Shown: positions 1-12,889, counted from the first letter of the stretch. The stretch is DNA of 64,000 nucleotides from Sipunculus nudus (GCA_026874595.1 CM049313.1:14443508-14507507); one strand, 5' to 3'. Numbers and translations: made by a program. The notes: a model not told the origin generated them from the letters alone.

Positions 1-736
1 GTCCGGGTATTGCCTGTGGTTTTATATGCAATGCTCTTTTAATTTTATCTGATTCATTTATTGATGTGACAGCTCGGTGTTGTAATCATTTTTTGAACTT
101 TTCAGTAACCACCTTAATGAGGAAATAAAAGTAATTTATACTAAAGACCTTTATTCCCACTAGTTAGACTATAATTCACCAATATAATTTACCATATAAT
201 CTTGTTTACAATATATATGTACCAATAATTTACATTATATATATATATAGATGTATGAATAGCCATGCTGGTTCATTGTTAATAGATAGAAATGGTTAAC
301 ACAGAAAGGTCGGTTCAATATACCATTTCCATATATTTATATTCCTTTCTTATTTTTTTTTTCTTCTTTCTTTCATAAAACACATGGAGAGCCCCGTGCT
401 TATACGCATATAGCCATCTTTAAGCTCTGTTAATAACTGCTCTCAGTACAGCCTCTACAACGACCTTTGACCCCAGTCCTCCCGTATCCCGACTTACTCT
501 ATCTGATGCTTGTATCTTTGCCCCAGGGCGCACATTTACACTCAACAGTCTTGTGACACAACAGGCCATGTATATAAACATTCAGGGTCGCATATCTCTG
601 TAACACGTATACTGGTATGATCTAGTCCATTTCAGCCAGACGGCCTTACCTGATCAGTGGAACAACATGTTGCACGAAACTACATAGTAGTAAAATGTCT
701 GAAAATACTTGATTCGTCTTCATTTTGTATAATTAT

Positions 737-774
<38 letters not shown>

Positions 775-879
775 TATTCTTCAGGTTTCCTGCAATAAAC
801 AACCACTAGAGTGCTCTATTACACCAGAGCTTTATAATCATACAAATATAGAGTTTCGTCAGACATTTGTGGCACTCAT
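1..879. other. Intergenic, no gene seen
   Basis: AT-rich spacer with no convincing coding exon on either strand. It contains short pyrimidine-rich stretches near 345-375 and an AT microsatellite at 729-774. Short open frames here have no recognisable domain. Confidence 0.6.
729..774. repeat. (AT)n microsatellite
   Basis: An interrupted run of alternating A and T about 45 bp long. Similar AT runs occur at about 4840-4888, 5815-5847, 16165-16210, 41350-41371 and 56636-56686. Confidence 0.95.
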
Positions 880-1490
880 CAGGTAAATCCAGGGAGAATG
901 CCCAGGCAGATTTTCTCAGAAACCTGATATTAGCTCCTGGTGACATATATTCTGCGAGCTATTGGTCGAAAACATGATTTGAACACCAAGGAATACTCAG
1001 ACAAACACATATTAATTGTATCCATTTGGCCTAAAATTATCTAATGTGACTCTCCGAGAGGTTCGGGGCAAATCTCCTGGGATACCTGAAATTGGGCCAT
1101 TGTGACCTATATTCTGCGACCTGCTGGCCTAAAATATGATTAGTGAGTACTCAGACAGTCAGACAAGGTACACATTATAACCGTAAGGCCTAGAATCTTC
1201 TGACACAAAATTAAAGAGGTTCTTGGCAAATCTCCTCGGAAACCTGAAACTAGATCATGATAACCCATATTCTGCAGGCCACTGGCCAGATAGATGATTA
1301 TGAGCACCCAGACAGTGCGGCAGTGCACAAAACTTTACTGTTGGACCCAGTACCTTCTTAGATGACATCCAGGGAGGTCCGTGGCAAGGCTCCTTTGAAT
1401 CCTTAAATAAGGTCCCTGTGACCTATATTCTGTGAGCTACGAGCAGATAACCTCATTTTCAGCACCCAGAAGGTCACAAAGGGTAAAGAA
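880..1490 (-). repeat. Family A tandem repeat, partial copy
   Basis: Four diverged units about 160 bp apart, read on the minus strand. The marker phrase, on the plus strand 'gacctatattctg' or close variants, recurs at about 940, 1101, 1258 and 1418. The same unit, in the other orientation, builds the elements at 13670-14770, 46230-49361 and 61222-62242. No terminal sequence is visible, so this is a truncated copy. Confidence 0.8.
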
Positions 1491-1589
1491 AAACATAATT
1501 TTGAGCACTCTAACAGTCATTCTATTCATTGTTCAACATATCTAAATAAATATTTTTTATCCATCATATCATAAATAATTAATATACAT

Positions 1590-3860
1590 ATTGCCATGTG
1601 TGGCGTTGTTCGTCGTTCGGACTTAACCCATATTATCACAAAAAACGGCAGGAGCTAGCATCACACAATTTTATGCAAAAAAATCAGTCAAAAAAAAAAA
1701 ATATCGGCTTTTGTTTCGTTTTTTTTTTTTTTTGCTTTCTGCATTTACTTAGATTTTTTAAGGAAAAAGCTTAGAAAAACGTTAAAAATCTCCGAAACTG
1801 TCCAGCCAAATTGGTTAATATTTCAAAGAAATAATACCTGAAACAATTTCTCTCAAGTTTGTTCGGATTGTTCCAGTTCGGCGAATTTTAGTCGAGTTAC
1901 AGGAAGCTGAACTTCGTCATTTTGCCAAAAAAGGATACCAAAATTACCCTATCAGAAACAGCTGGAGCTATCAATACCAATTTCATGCAAATGTTGGCCA
2001 CATGAGTCATATTTGAAATTGAGGTGGCGCCAGGTGCATCGACCCTTTTGTGCACGGGGATCATTGGTCATCAGTGCATTAACATATAATTTCTGAGGAA
2101 TAGCAGGAGCTAGCATCCCCAAATATTACTAAAAAATCAGTCGCATATTAAATTTTGTGGGGTTGAGCTTTTAGTTGAGTCATCTGCATTAACATAAATT
2201 TTACGGGGGAAAAGCTTAAAAATTTTAATATCTTTTTCTCCAAAATGATTCAGCCAAATTGTTCAATATTTCACAGAAATGACCCCAAAGACGACCTCTC
2301 TCAAATATGTTGTAATGGTTTGGGTTTAATGAATTTTGGCCGAGTTACAGGAATTTGAACTTAGTGATTTGGCTAAGTAAGCATATATAAAAATCCCAGA
2401 AACTAAAGGAGCTAGTATTACCAAGTTTTGTACAAATGTTGGTCACATGACTCATATTTGAAATTGAGGTGTTTTATTGCGCAACCTACATCGACCAGTT
2501 TTATACGGGCAAAAACCTTGAAATTTTAGCCTCTTTCAGCTTGAATATGCTTTATGAATGGTTTAAATTTTTCACTAGAATTGTCGTAGGGTAGTGTTCT
2601 TTGTATAAGAATATCTTGGGTACATTGATATTTGGTAGAGTCATAGAAAGCTGAAATTGGCCATGTTGCCATAAGTAAGATTATCTCAAACTGAGGGCTG
2701 CAATGGTCTTCATCTGCAAAACTGTTGTTTCAACTTCTGTAACATTGCACAAAAATGAATCTTAGGTGGCCTTTGTTCAAGTTCACTTATATGATTATTG
2801 GCAGAATTATTGGACCTTTAACAATGAACGGACTGTGAGAAACTTTGGTAGACAAAGCTAGTAGATGTATTGTGTTAACGAAGTGAGCTCTATGGGTATA
2901 GAGCTGTACAGGCAACATAAATAATTGGTTCCATATCAAGATTTCGTGTGAGATAAATCCATAAACATGATATATCTTTATTCTGATTTTGCTTTCAAGA
3001 GGCATCTGTTAATATTATAAATATTTTGATAAAGAAAATCGTATGAATATGTCAGCTTTAAAAAATGCATTGTAGCAAAAGTCTTTCAGCATGTGTAAAC
3101 AGGTTTAACAACATGCAAAGATTGTGTCTGTATCTTTTTATAGCATTGGCAGACTGCCAACTGTATCATATTAGGCAACAGGTCAAAAGTTCAGTCAGTA
3201 CAGCAAAGTGCAGGTCAAGAGTTCACGTAGTGCAGTAGCTGCAGCTGGCAGTTTGTTCCGGTTCACTCGGGGCAACTGCCTGCCTCAGCTGAGCTTGGTC
3301 AGCCCAGTGCACCTGACTCAAGAGAAGTTTGATGTATTGGCCTAAATCTTAACTTGTCCATGTATCTTTGATGGCTTTCTCGTACACAAGACTGGTGTCG
3401 TCACCTTCAATGACTTTTGCAAAGTGTATGCCCCTGCTTATTTCTCAGGAGAAATTTGATATATCATCCTGAAATTGTGCATATCTCTACATCTCGGATA
3501 GCTTTGTCATATACAAAACTTGTGGCGCCACAACTGTTTTAGTTTTCATACGTCTTTGCACATAGCTTAAGAGTGGTGTGAAGTATCTGCCTGAAATTTT
3601 ACATGTCAATACATCTTCGATGGCTTTCTCATACACAAGACTGGTGGCGCCACATACAATATTTTCAAATCCATGCCAGTATTTCAGGAGTGATGTTTGT
3701 GTAATTGGTGTTTGTACTTGAGTTTAAAATGCTTAGGAATGGCATTGTTGTATAAGTGCATGTCACTCTTGTTCTTGATATTAACCAAATACATTCTTTT
3801 AAAATAATGGTCAAGCATGTTATCATGGAAGCATTATACCTAGTGTATATCCCATTGCAC
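1590..3860 (+). repeat. Old copy of the palindrome-unit (Helitron-related) repeat
   Basis: Diverged tandem units carry the phrases 'caggagctagcatcac', 'tctcaaatatg'-like text and 'ggtggcgccac'. The same phrases occur at 6590-8483. The end of this copy (about 3670-3850) matches 8500-8650, both containing a phrase close to 'agtgatgtttgt' followed by 'ggcattatacct'-type text. No Helitron terminus is visible here. Decayed and non-coding. Confidence 0.65.
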
Positions 3861-3899
3861 AGGTTCGCATCAGGCCTGTAGGTCTTGTTCTATTTTTTC

Positions 3900-4837
3900 A
3901 CGCACTATTTTTATATGTTTAGCATGCAAAATTATAGTAAGGAGTCATTTTCTCAGCTGTGAATTCATCTAGTGTCCTGAAAACCTCATATGTTTGCGTA
4001 TGTTTTTTTCCCCTGAGGAGTGTAACATGAGGGATGAATAAAGGTCTTAAGTATTATTTAGCGGACAGTTTTTAAATTTCTCAGAGAGACTGAGAAGTCA
4101 GCCCATCATTTAATAATTAACTTTTATTTTTACAAATGTGAGGGTTAAATGTACACAAGTTACACAGATATTCATATATGAAGAAGACTTAAAGAATTGA
4201 TAAAGTTAACTGAAAACAAGCAGCCTGCATAGTGGTAAACGTTCTAAACAAAACAGGAATGTAGATCAAATATGGACTTAAAATCGTTTCAAAGTAACTC
4301 AACATAAAATATTCCGTACTTTATATTTATTTATCAGTTTTATTTTGCTTGACGCCATAATATCCCGAAACTTCACAAATAGCAGACCTTGTTTTTTTTT
4401 AACAAATTAAAGTCGGAATAATTTAAAAGCATAATTATGTAATATAGGAATTAGCGAAATATATAAAAGACCAAATTTAAAATTTCTACAACAGCCAGAG
4501 GATTAAAATATTTGCCAAACCTTCTGTTGGTTTTCCATCTTTACTAGTTACAGTCAAAATATGCTTATAGTGTTAGTCTTTTTCCTTTGGAGAAGTCTAA
4601 TAAATAAGATTGTATAATTAAATATACCAAGTATTGCATCATTGATATTACTAGAATGAGTCAATTCTGTAAAAAAGTGGATAGTACCATAAAAAAAGTA
4701 TTTCAAATTCAGTTAGTCACTATGACCCTCCTGAAAATGTCAAAGACAGACAAAACATGGCTGTGCTCCCTAAATAACCTTTACATTTTCCCTCTAAACT
4801 CGTACACGAAATCTTGATTTACCAATAATTCCTACCA

Positions 4838-4892
<55 letters not shown>

Positions 4893-5812
4893 CATTCCTT
4901 TTGCAGATATTATACACAAAAGGCGAAAATAGAAGCGACAGAAACTCGTATGGAAACAAATTAAACGAAATAAGACGTGAAACCAAGCATTGAAAATCTA
5001 TACCACATCAGTGTCAATGAATTTACGGACTGAAAGGTAGTAGATGCAACTGTGATGCAACCACGATTAACGGACGGATAGCCAAATTGAGGGATAAAAG
5101 GAATGGGGCATATTATATGCCTCTGTATTATTTGAATGGATATATTGTTTATAATTTAAATTCAACCAGGAGGAAGCTTGGGAGAAAGGTTAAAGTGGAC
5201 TATTCACATAACAGGTATGATAAATATACACGAAGTATAGTGTTACGTCCTTGTACAATTATGTTGTCTGTCAATATATAGTTCTGCAACCGATTGCTAA
5301 TTTCTGTACACAAGGGGAAAAAAACTTGCACCGGCTGCAATCAGTGGTGCAAAACATGAACATAGGGCGCACGCCACCTGGTAGCCAGACCGTTTCTTCT
5401 CTCTTTTCCTTGTTTTGGAGTTGCTATGGTAAAGATACACACGTGGACTTTGTTTACTCTCACAGAACCATAACAATGTATAAAACATGTTTATCAGAGT
5501 CTGAGTACCGGATTTTGTTTGGAAACTTTTGTAATCACCCAAAATGAACTGACAGCGTTAGATACTAGTAATATACATACTATTGTAAATGTTGAAGTGC
5601 CTTTAATGGTGTATGTGCCTAACGAAAGGGAATACAATAGATACAGATATTCAAGAGGTATTTTGGAATTGATCAAGAACAATTTATGGTAAACAGAAAA
5701 CAAGTAAGTTGAGTACAAACATCCATTATATGATTAACGACCTACATAACGAGTGAAAAGAGGACCTGGAGTATTTGTTGTGTTAAATAAACTTTTTTTC
5801 TGGTAGTAAATA

Positions 5813-5849
<37 letters not shown>

Positions 5850-6494
5850 CGTATAATATTATATTATATTATATTTTATTATAATACATATATATACTTA
5901 CATATGTACGTATATGTATATATGGAGGGGGGCGGGTTTTTGCCATGTATAAGCTTGATCTTGACACATCATATATACTGTATAAAAGACTGCTTCTTTT
6001 AAAAAATAAACGTGTAAAAACAGCTGTTTTTTTACTCCTACGTGACAATCAGTTCAGCGGAGCTTATAATGGAGTACTTCCGACGGCGGCCTCACCCTTT
6101 TTCTGACGGACGTAAATTGACAAAAATGTGGGCGGGTGTTGCATACATCTGGAGGATGGGTCTTTCCTTATTAAAGTGTTTTAACTAAATATGACATTTG
6201 CTTTCAAAATGTGATTTTTTTTATGTTGTCAGCTGGATGCCTATACATGTATTTATCAAGATACAATAGATTATCATATCAGCAGACTTGTTCATATTCC
6301 CGTCTGAATGACATCGTATGTTTATTTTATCGTTCAGTTTAAACGGATGCCTTCAGACTCTTTGGTCTTGTTCCCCGTATTGTGCTAGATTAAATTTAGA
6401 AGTGTGGGCGACAACATTCGGACTGTAGCGTTTCCAAATCAGTAAAACCGAGCAAAATAATATAAAAGCGAACGGTCTGGGGCCTAGCCAATGG
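3900..6494. other. Intergenic, microsatellites only
   Basis: No gene seen. It contains (AT)n at about 4840-4888 and 5815-5847. The overlapping open frames on both strands around 5250-5720 have no family resemblance, are not bounded by good splice sites, and look like chance. Confidence 0.55.
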
Positions 6495-6513
6495 CCCCCC
6501 CCCCCCCCCCCCC
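6495..6513. repeat. Poly(C) tract, 19 bp
   Basis: Uninterrupted run of 19 C. It is one of at least eleven poly(C)/poly(G) runs of 12 or more bases in the window. Confidence 0.95.
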
Positions 6514-6819
6514 AGCTATCTGACTTTGCATGTAATATTGAGGATAAACTTCCCAGACATTAAATATCTAGTATGTTAATTAGCCAAACTGTGAGCTTAT
6601 GCGATGGTGCGGCGTCGTCCGTCGTGCGTCGTACGTTAACCATAGCTATCTCAAAAACGGCAGGAGCTAGCATCACCAAATTATTTGCAAATAATCAGTC
6701 ATCTTAAAAACACTAACGGATTTTGTTTATTTTTTTCTAACTGCATTTTCTTAGATTTTATAGGGAAAAAGCTAAAAAAATCTTCTTCTCCGAAACTGTC
6801 CGGCCAAATTGATCCCTGA

Positions 6820-7062
6820 AAAAGGCTTTCTGTGTTTGAAAACAGATTTGACAACATGCTGAGTTTCAGCAGCCAATTCAAGAGGACACTCAGTACAAAC
6901 AGGTGGGGGTCCAGACATCACCATGGCAACTGACCTGGCTCTGGCAGATAGTCTAGACAATGTGTCTAGACGTCTAGACACAGCGTCTAGACGTCTAGAC
7001 ATTGTGTCTAGACGTAGAATTCCCAGATTATTGGAACTATATCTTTCAGCTGTGTGAAAAAA
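6820..7062 (-). pseudogene. Possible captured gene fragment inside a Helitron-type repeat
   Basis: The minus-strand frame stays open for 135 codons across this segment. It is preceded by a plausible splice acceptor: a pyrimidine-rich stretch ending in 'cacacag' on the minus strand near 7042-7050. The product has three heptad-like repeats (RLDTMSR, RLDAVSR, RLDTLSR), an arginine-rich stretch, and a CTEC motif. The segment itself is not repeated elsewhere in the window, whereas the flanks are family repeat. I do not recognise the protein. Gene capture is typical of Helitrons, but a chance frame is possible because the heptads come from a palindromic DNA repeat. Confidence 0.3.
6949..7012. repeat. 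Palindromic cluster of TCTAGA boxes
   Basis: Six copies of GTCTAGAC-type 8-mers in about 64 bp. Two pairs are fused as GTCTAGACGTCTAGAC. Spacers are 'aatgt', 'acagc' and 'attgt', so the whole block reads nearly the same on both strands. Confidence 0.9.
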
Positions 7063-8483
7063 CTTGGCTTGCATTTTTAGCAAATCTGTGAGCTTATGCA
7101 ATGGTGTGGCCTCGTCCGTCTTCCGTCGTCCGTCGTGCGTCATTGCTATCTCAAAAAGGGCAGGAGCTAGCATCATCAATTTTTTTCCAATAGATTTGTC
7201 CTCTAAAAATCATCGAATTTTTAGCGCACCTGTGAGCTTATGCAATGTTGCTGCATCGTCCATTGTGCGTCAGTGCGTTGTCTCTAGTTAACCATACCTC
7301 TCTCAAAAATGGCAGGAGCGAGCATCACAAAATTTTTTGCAAATAATCAGGCATCAGTCATCATTTGTTTATTTTTTTTTTCTAACTGCATTTTCTTAGA
7401 TTTTTGCACAGCGTCCATCTGTTCGTCTGCCTTGGGATAAAAACACTCATATCTCTGCATTGGTTGGACTTATCGATCTGAAATTTTGCATGTGTATACA
7501 TCTTGGACAGCTTTCTTGATTTTTATGACAGGTGGCGCCACCTACATCACGTTTAAGCAGCAGACATCCAAGTTTATATCTCGGGAACCATTTGACCAGT
7601 TGGGCCAAAATTTTGCATGTGTATAGATCTTCCATAGCTCTTTATTATACACAAAACTGGTGGCGCCACCTGCAACTATTTTTGCACAGCATCCATCTGT
7701 TCATCTGCCTTGGGATAAAATCACTCATATCTCGGCAGTAGTTTGACTTATCCACCTGAAATTTTGCAGGTTTATAAATCCTTGACAGCTTTCTTGATTT
7801 TATGGCAGGTGGCGCCACCTACATTCAAAATTACGCTGCAGACATCCAAGCTCATATATCTGGAACCATTTGACCGATTGGGCCAAAATTTTGAATGTTT
7901 ATAGATCTCACATAGCTCTTTATCATACGCAGGTGGCGCCACCTGCCACCATTTTTGCACAGCGTCCGTAAGTTTGTCTGCCGTGGGCTAAATTCACTCA
8001 TATCTCGGAAATGGTTTGACTTATCTGCCTAAAATTTTACATGTTTATACATCTTGGATAGCTTTCTGGATTTTGTGGCACGTGGCGTCACCTACGCTGC
8101 AGACATTCAGGCTTATATTTGAGGACTGGTTTGACATATCCCCCCTGAAATTTTGCATGTCACTTTGTGTATAGATCTCACATAGCTCTTAATCATACAC
8201 AAAAGTGGTGGCGCCACCTGCCACCATTTTTGCACAGGGTCCGTCTGTTTGTCTGCCATGGGCTATAAGCACTCATATCTCAGTAGTGGTTTGACTTGTC
8301 TGCCTAAAAGTTTGCATGTTTATACATCTTTGACAGCTACATACACATTTCGGCTGCAGACATCCAGGCTATTATGCAACACACCTCACTCTATTTCCCC
8401 TTGCCACTCAATCCATGCCTCACTTCACCCGTCCCCGATATTGGTGGATACAAGAAGTCGCTTTTTGACTACCTGTATTCTAG

Positions 8484-8863
8484 TTTTTGTGTTGTGTGCA
8501 CCCATGCTAGAATTTCAGCAGTGATGTTTGTTTAATTGTTTCTTGTTCTAAGTGTTTAGTACTAGCATTGTTCATATACATGTTACACATGTTCTTGAAA
8601 AGTAATGGTCCAGCATTGAGGCATTATACCTGGTGTAATCTCAGGTTTATTGTATAAAAGTAGTTTACACTTAGTTTCATTATTATAATCTTCATCTGCA
8701 GTAGTTTATACATAGAGATCTATCCCGGTGACATTGTTTCTGAATTTGTCATGAGAGAACTTTAAGAAACTAATGAATCATGCATCCTCCCAGGACACAA
8801 GTATCCTATCTGTATCCGGTATTACTTTACCAGTATTGGAAGGGGCTCCATCTTATAATTGTA
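8484..8863 (+). repeat. Diverged repeat flank between two Helitron copies
   Basis: The part to about 8650 matches the end of the old copy near 3670-3850. The remainder has no recognised gene or repeat. Confidence 0.5.
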
Positions 8864-10604
8864 TCCGCCAAAAAAGAGTTTTGCGGATACTATGTTTTCA
8901 GCTGCACGCCGCCGCCGCCGCCGCCGCGTAGGTGTCCGGAGAACTCCTCCGTAACCGCTGGGCGGAATTTTACGAAACCCGGGATTATGTTCGGGTCACA
9001 TGTGAACTGCTGCGCCCCAATTTGGTTTTGACCTCTGACCTTTCCTCTGCGCTCTGCGTCCGTTTGTGCGTCTGTTTCCACACATAAACCCACATATCTC
9101 GGGAACCGTTTGACCGATCAGGAAATTTTTTTTGCACAAACGTAGCCCTTGGAGAGCTTTATAACATACACAAACAATGGTGGCGCCACCTGCAACCATG
9201 TTTGCACAGTGTCCATCTGTTCGTCTGCCTTAGGTTAAAATCACTCATATCTCTGCAGTGACTTGACTAATTCACCTGAAATTCGGTATGCTTAAACATC
9301 CTGGATAGCTTTTCTGATTTTATGACAGGTGGCGCCACCTATATTCACGTTTACGCTGCAGACATCCAAGCTCATATCTCGGGAACCGTTTGACCGATCA
9401 GGAAAATTTTTTTGCACAAATGTAGCCCTTGGAGAGCTTTATAACATACACGAAAAATGGTGGCGCCACCTGCAACCATGTTTGCACAGTGTCCATCTGT
9501 TCGTCTGCCTTGGGTTAAAATCACTCATATCTCTGCAGTGACTTGACTAATTCACCTGAAATTCGGCATGCTTATACATCCTGGATAGCTTTTCTGATTT
9601 TATGACAGGTGGCGCCACCTACATTCACGTTTACGCTGCAGACATCCAAACTCATATCTCGGGAACCGTTTGACCGATCAGGAAATTTTTTTTTGCACAA
9701 ATGTAGCCCTTGGAGAGCTTTATAACATACACAAAACATGGTGGCGCCACCTGCAACCATGTTTGCCCAGTGTCCATCTGTTCGTCTGCCTTGGGTTAAA
9801 ACACTCATATCTCTGCAGTGACTTGACTAATTCACCTAAAAATTGGCATGCGTATACATCCTGGATAGTTTTTTTTATTTTATGACAGGTGGCGCCACCT
9901 ACATTCACGTTTACGCTGCAGACATCCAAGCTCATATCTCGGGAACCGTTTGACCGATTGGGCCAAAATTTTGCATGTGTATAGATCCCACATAGCTCTT
10001 TATCATACGCAAAACTGGTGGCGCCACCTGCAGCCATTTTTGCACAGCTCCCGTCTGTTTGTCTGCCATGGGATAAAATCACTCATATCTCGGCAGTGGT
10101 TTGACATATCTGCCTAAAATTTTGCAAGTTTATACATCCCCGACAGCTCTCTTGATTTTATGACAGGTGGCGCCAACTGCATTCTAGTTTATGCAGCAGA
10201 TATCCAAGCTCATATCTTGGGAACCGTTTGACCGATTGGGCCAAAGTTTTGCATGTGTATAGTTCTCACATAGCTCTTTATCATACGCTAAACTGGTGGC
10301 GCCTCCTGCAACCCTTTTTTGCACAGCATCCATCTGTTTGTCTGCCAAGGGCAAAAATCACTCATATACATGTAGTGGTTTGACTTATCTGCCTTAAATT
10401 TTGCATATGTATACAACTTGGACGGCTTTCTGGATTTTGTGGTAGGTGGCGCAACCTACATACACAATTTGGCTGCAGACATCCAGGCTAATATGCAACA
10501 CTTCACTCTATTTCCCCTTGCCACTCAATCCATGCCTCACTTCACCCGTTCCACTCTGATTTAGGCGGATACAAGTAGTCGCTTGTCGACTACCCGTATT
10601 CTAG
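8864..10604 (+). mobile_element. Complete non-autonomous Helitron (1741 bp)
   Basis: It starts with TCCGCC preceded by A (8863) and ends with CTAG (10601-10604) followed by T, the A|T insertion context known for Helitrons. Just inside the 3' end is a perfect 7-bp stem: GTAGTCG 10575-10581 and CGACTAC 10587-10593 with loop 'cttgt'. The body holds about five tandem units of roughly 280 bp, each with two GGTGGCGCCACC palindromes, the phrase 'catatctcgggaacc' and 'atctgttcgtctgcc'. There is no transposase. An opposite-strand copy at 46416-47314 has the same two ends, which supports both boundaries. A Rep/helicase helper elsewhere in the genome is inferred. Confidence 0.8.
8907..8927. repeat. (CCG)n trinucleotide run
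   Basis: Six consecutive CCG/CGC triplets just inside the Helitron 5' end. The copy at 46416-47314 has an interrupted version near 47250. Confidence 0.85.
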
Positions 10605-10635
10605 TTATTTCTTGGATAAAGTGTCCAGGCTCTAT

Positions 10636-10652
10636 GGGGGGGGGGGGGGGGG
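10636..10652. repeat. Poly(G) tract, 17 bp
   Basis: Uninterrupted G run 31 bp beyond the Helitron 3' end. Confidence 0.95.
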
Positions 10653-10667
10653 CGGGGTACCTAGTCC

Positions 10668-10930
10668 CAGACCGACAAAGAATTTCCTATAGGGCCAAAT
10701 ATTTTGTTTTAAAATTTATAAATCTCATTTTTTTTTATTTAATCTTATATAAATTTTACTTAGGAGTGCTGGAGTAGGCCCAGTTTGATCAGCAGTGTCA
10801 TACAGGACACGACCATAATTCCCTAAAGGGCACATAATATGTTTGAAAATGTAGAAATCTCATTGAGATTTTAATCCTGCTATTATAATTTTTACGGAGG
10901 CGTGCTGGAGTAGGTCCGGTGTTGATCATC
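10668..10930 (+). repeat. Diverged tandem duplication, ~125 bp unit
   Basis: Two copies share the order 'cctaaagggc' or 'cctatagggc', then 'aaatctcatt', then 'gtgctggagtagg', then 'ttgatca'. They are clearly diverged, so the duplication is old. No coding potential. Confidence 0.7.
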
Positions 10931-12800
10931 CCTATTTCACAAAAACGCTCGAAAATGTTGATGTCTTGTTTGACATTTGCGAAGCGAATATCTATATGGA
11001 GTCTTTAATCGGATATGACCCGAGAGCCTCCTTGGGCCCGGTTATAAGCTTGTTAATGCAGAACATAGTTTTTTTTCAAGGGTGTTATTTCAAGTTTAAT
11101 CAGAAGTGATAGCAAAGGTACAGACCAAGATGTTTCAGAAGCTTGACGATGAAGTCTCGTTTGTCTTAAATTGTATTAGCTAGTTTGTACATGTTTTTAA
11201 TCCGGGATGGGATCCAAAGGGCCTCGGTGGGTCAGGAGTTCTTTGGACCTTTCAAAATGCATGAAAATGCACTCCGTCCGGAGTGACGGGTAACAGTGGT
11301 TACTGGAATATTTAAAATGGCCAGGCAAATATAACCGGCTGGTATTTAGTTCGACGAACATCCATGAAATGAAATAACCAAAATTAATATTTGCTTGGAG
11401 GGCTCTGAGGGCCGTTGGTCGCGTACCGTTTCGTTCCGGGAGTCTATTCCGTTTGTTTATTTAAATATATTTTATTGCTCCTTCTCCTCTAATTATAAAC
11501 TCAAATAGAAATATCACATTGATATAGTATAGGTTGGTTGCTTTTGTCAATTTAATGTGTTGTTAATAGAATTATTCATTTTATTATTTATTTATCGGGG
11601 CTCTTGGGTGTGTAAGGGGGGAGGGGTCGTTTTCATTTGTGAATAAATCCTGTGTTACTCTATATGTGCATGCTGTATATAATTTCGACAATCAAATTTT
11701 TTTGAATGCATATGGTTTCTTATTATTGTGACAAGGCAGGTATGGATGCGTTTGAGATGCCAAATGGCAAATAATAATTTGATAAAGGCTAATATAGGCC
11801 TGGCCTTATCTATTATTACCCATTTTTATCATACATGGTGAATGTCTTTATAGAAAACAAACATAATGTTGGCGGTTGCTTAGATTTGTTTGATAGAATA
11901 TGATGCACTCCGATATATGTAAATATTTTATATAAAAAGAAACAAGATTTTCACAGGATGACACAAGTCATCGATGAAGCTTACACTGCCGATCTAACAG
12001 CCCTGGTTTGGGAATATATCTATTGATTGCAAACTGTTGCTGCTATACCGAAGATACGATAATGTGACCCATCTGCACCCGCCTTGGCTGCTGCGGCATT
12101 TGGTGATCCATCAAAGTATTTAACTACTTGTTCTTGTAAATATTTTTTTATTCTTTAAGGTTTACAAATATTTTTATCGTTATATGAAGACTGTTGTTGA
12201 CAGCAAGAGAGACATAGACGACATGTAGTGTGGGTAACTTCTTGTACGTTGCTTATCTTTAGGTTCCGGGGTGCCTTCTTACTTTCTTTTATTACAGTTA
12301 TAATTGTTTTTTTTTTTTTAATGAACATTTTGGTATGGTCAAATCGGTCATGTGGATTAAGATTTGGTAAAAAAAGTATAAATACAAAATTATATCATTG
12401 GTTAAAAATAGTTCTCACTCCTATCATACACGAAACGTGTCAAACATTCTCGTGTATTTATAAAACCACCATATGACTTTTTTTCAATTCATCATGATAA
12501 AAAAGAATATTCATGATTATATATATATATGGCATTTAATGCGGAAAAACAATCAAGCGTTTCCGTGCATCACTCTCTTATAATCCATTCATTAGTACCA
12601 CTTCAACGTACTAGATAGATTCGGGTTTAAACCGAATAAACTGTTGAATAAATATGTACAATTGAATGGGTATTTAATAACGAGGAAAAAGGAGGGGGCC
12701 CGCAGAACTTTTTGTACCAATACATACATCATGAGAATATATAATGATGCGAGTGGTACCAGACTGGATGCTGTACAGTGACGTCAATTTATCTTCCATG
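10931..12800. other. Intergenic, no gene seen
   Basis: No gene or dispersed repeat recognised. A hydrophobic open frame near 12228-12476 lacks any domain and is explained by T-rich sequence. Confidence 0.5.
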
Positions 12801-12815
12801 GATGGGGGATGACTT

Positions 12816-12846
12816 TTACACACACACACACACACACACACATCCT

Positions 12847-12873
<27 letters not shown>
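12816..12873. repeat. (CA)n microsatellite
   Basis: Two CA runs separated by 'tcctca', followed by (AT)n. The minus-strand frame across it encodes a VC-repeat and is an artefact. Confidence 0.95.
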
Positions 12874-12885
<12 letters not shown>

Positions 12886-12889
12886 TAAC

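Larger units (their letters stand above)
6580..8483 (+). mobile_element. Non-autonomous Helitron-family element, 5' end unclear
   Basis: Tandem units contain 'caggagctagcatcac' (6660, 7160, 7312) and then GGTGGCGCCACC (7531, 7659, 7808, 7932, 8207). The right edge has a weak hairpin (AGTC at 8456-8459 pairing with GACT at 8467-8470), then 'acctgtatt' and CTAG at 8480-8483 followed by T, as expected for a Helitron 3' terminus. Between the first units lies a non-repeat segment (6820-7062) with an open frame on the minus strand. There is no Rep/helicase gene, so the element would depend on a helper. The left boundary is not resolved. Confidence 0.65.

Noticed and set aside
5251-5718. Overlapping open frames on both strands
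   Set aside because: No recognisable domain, no splice sites in good context, and both strands open, as expected by chance.
7447-10082. Series of 60-120-codon frames on both strands
   Set aside because: All are translations of the Helitron tandem unit; the same peptides recur with every unit.
12228-12476. Small membrane protein
   Set aside because: The hydrophobic stretch follows from T-rich DNA; no splice context, family or conserved motif.
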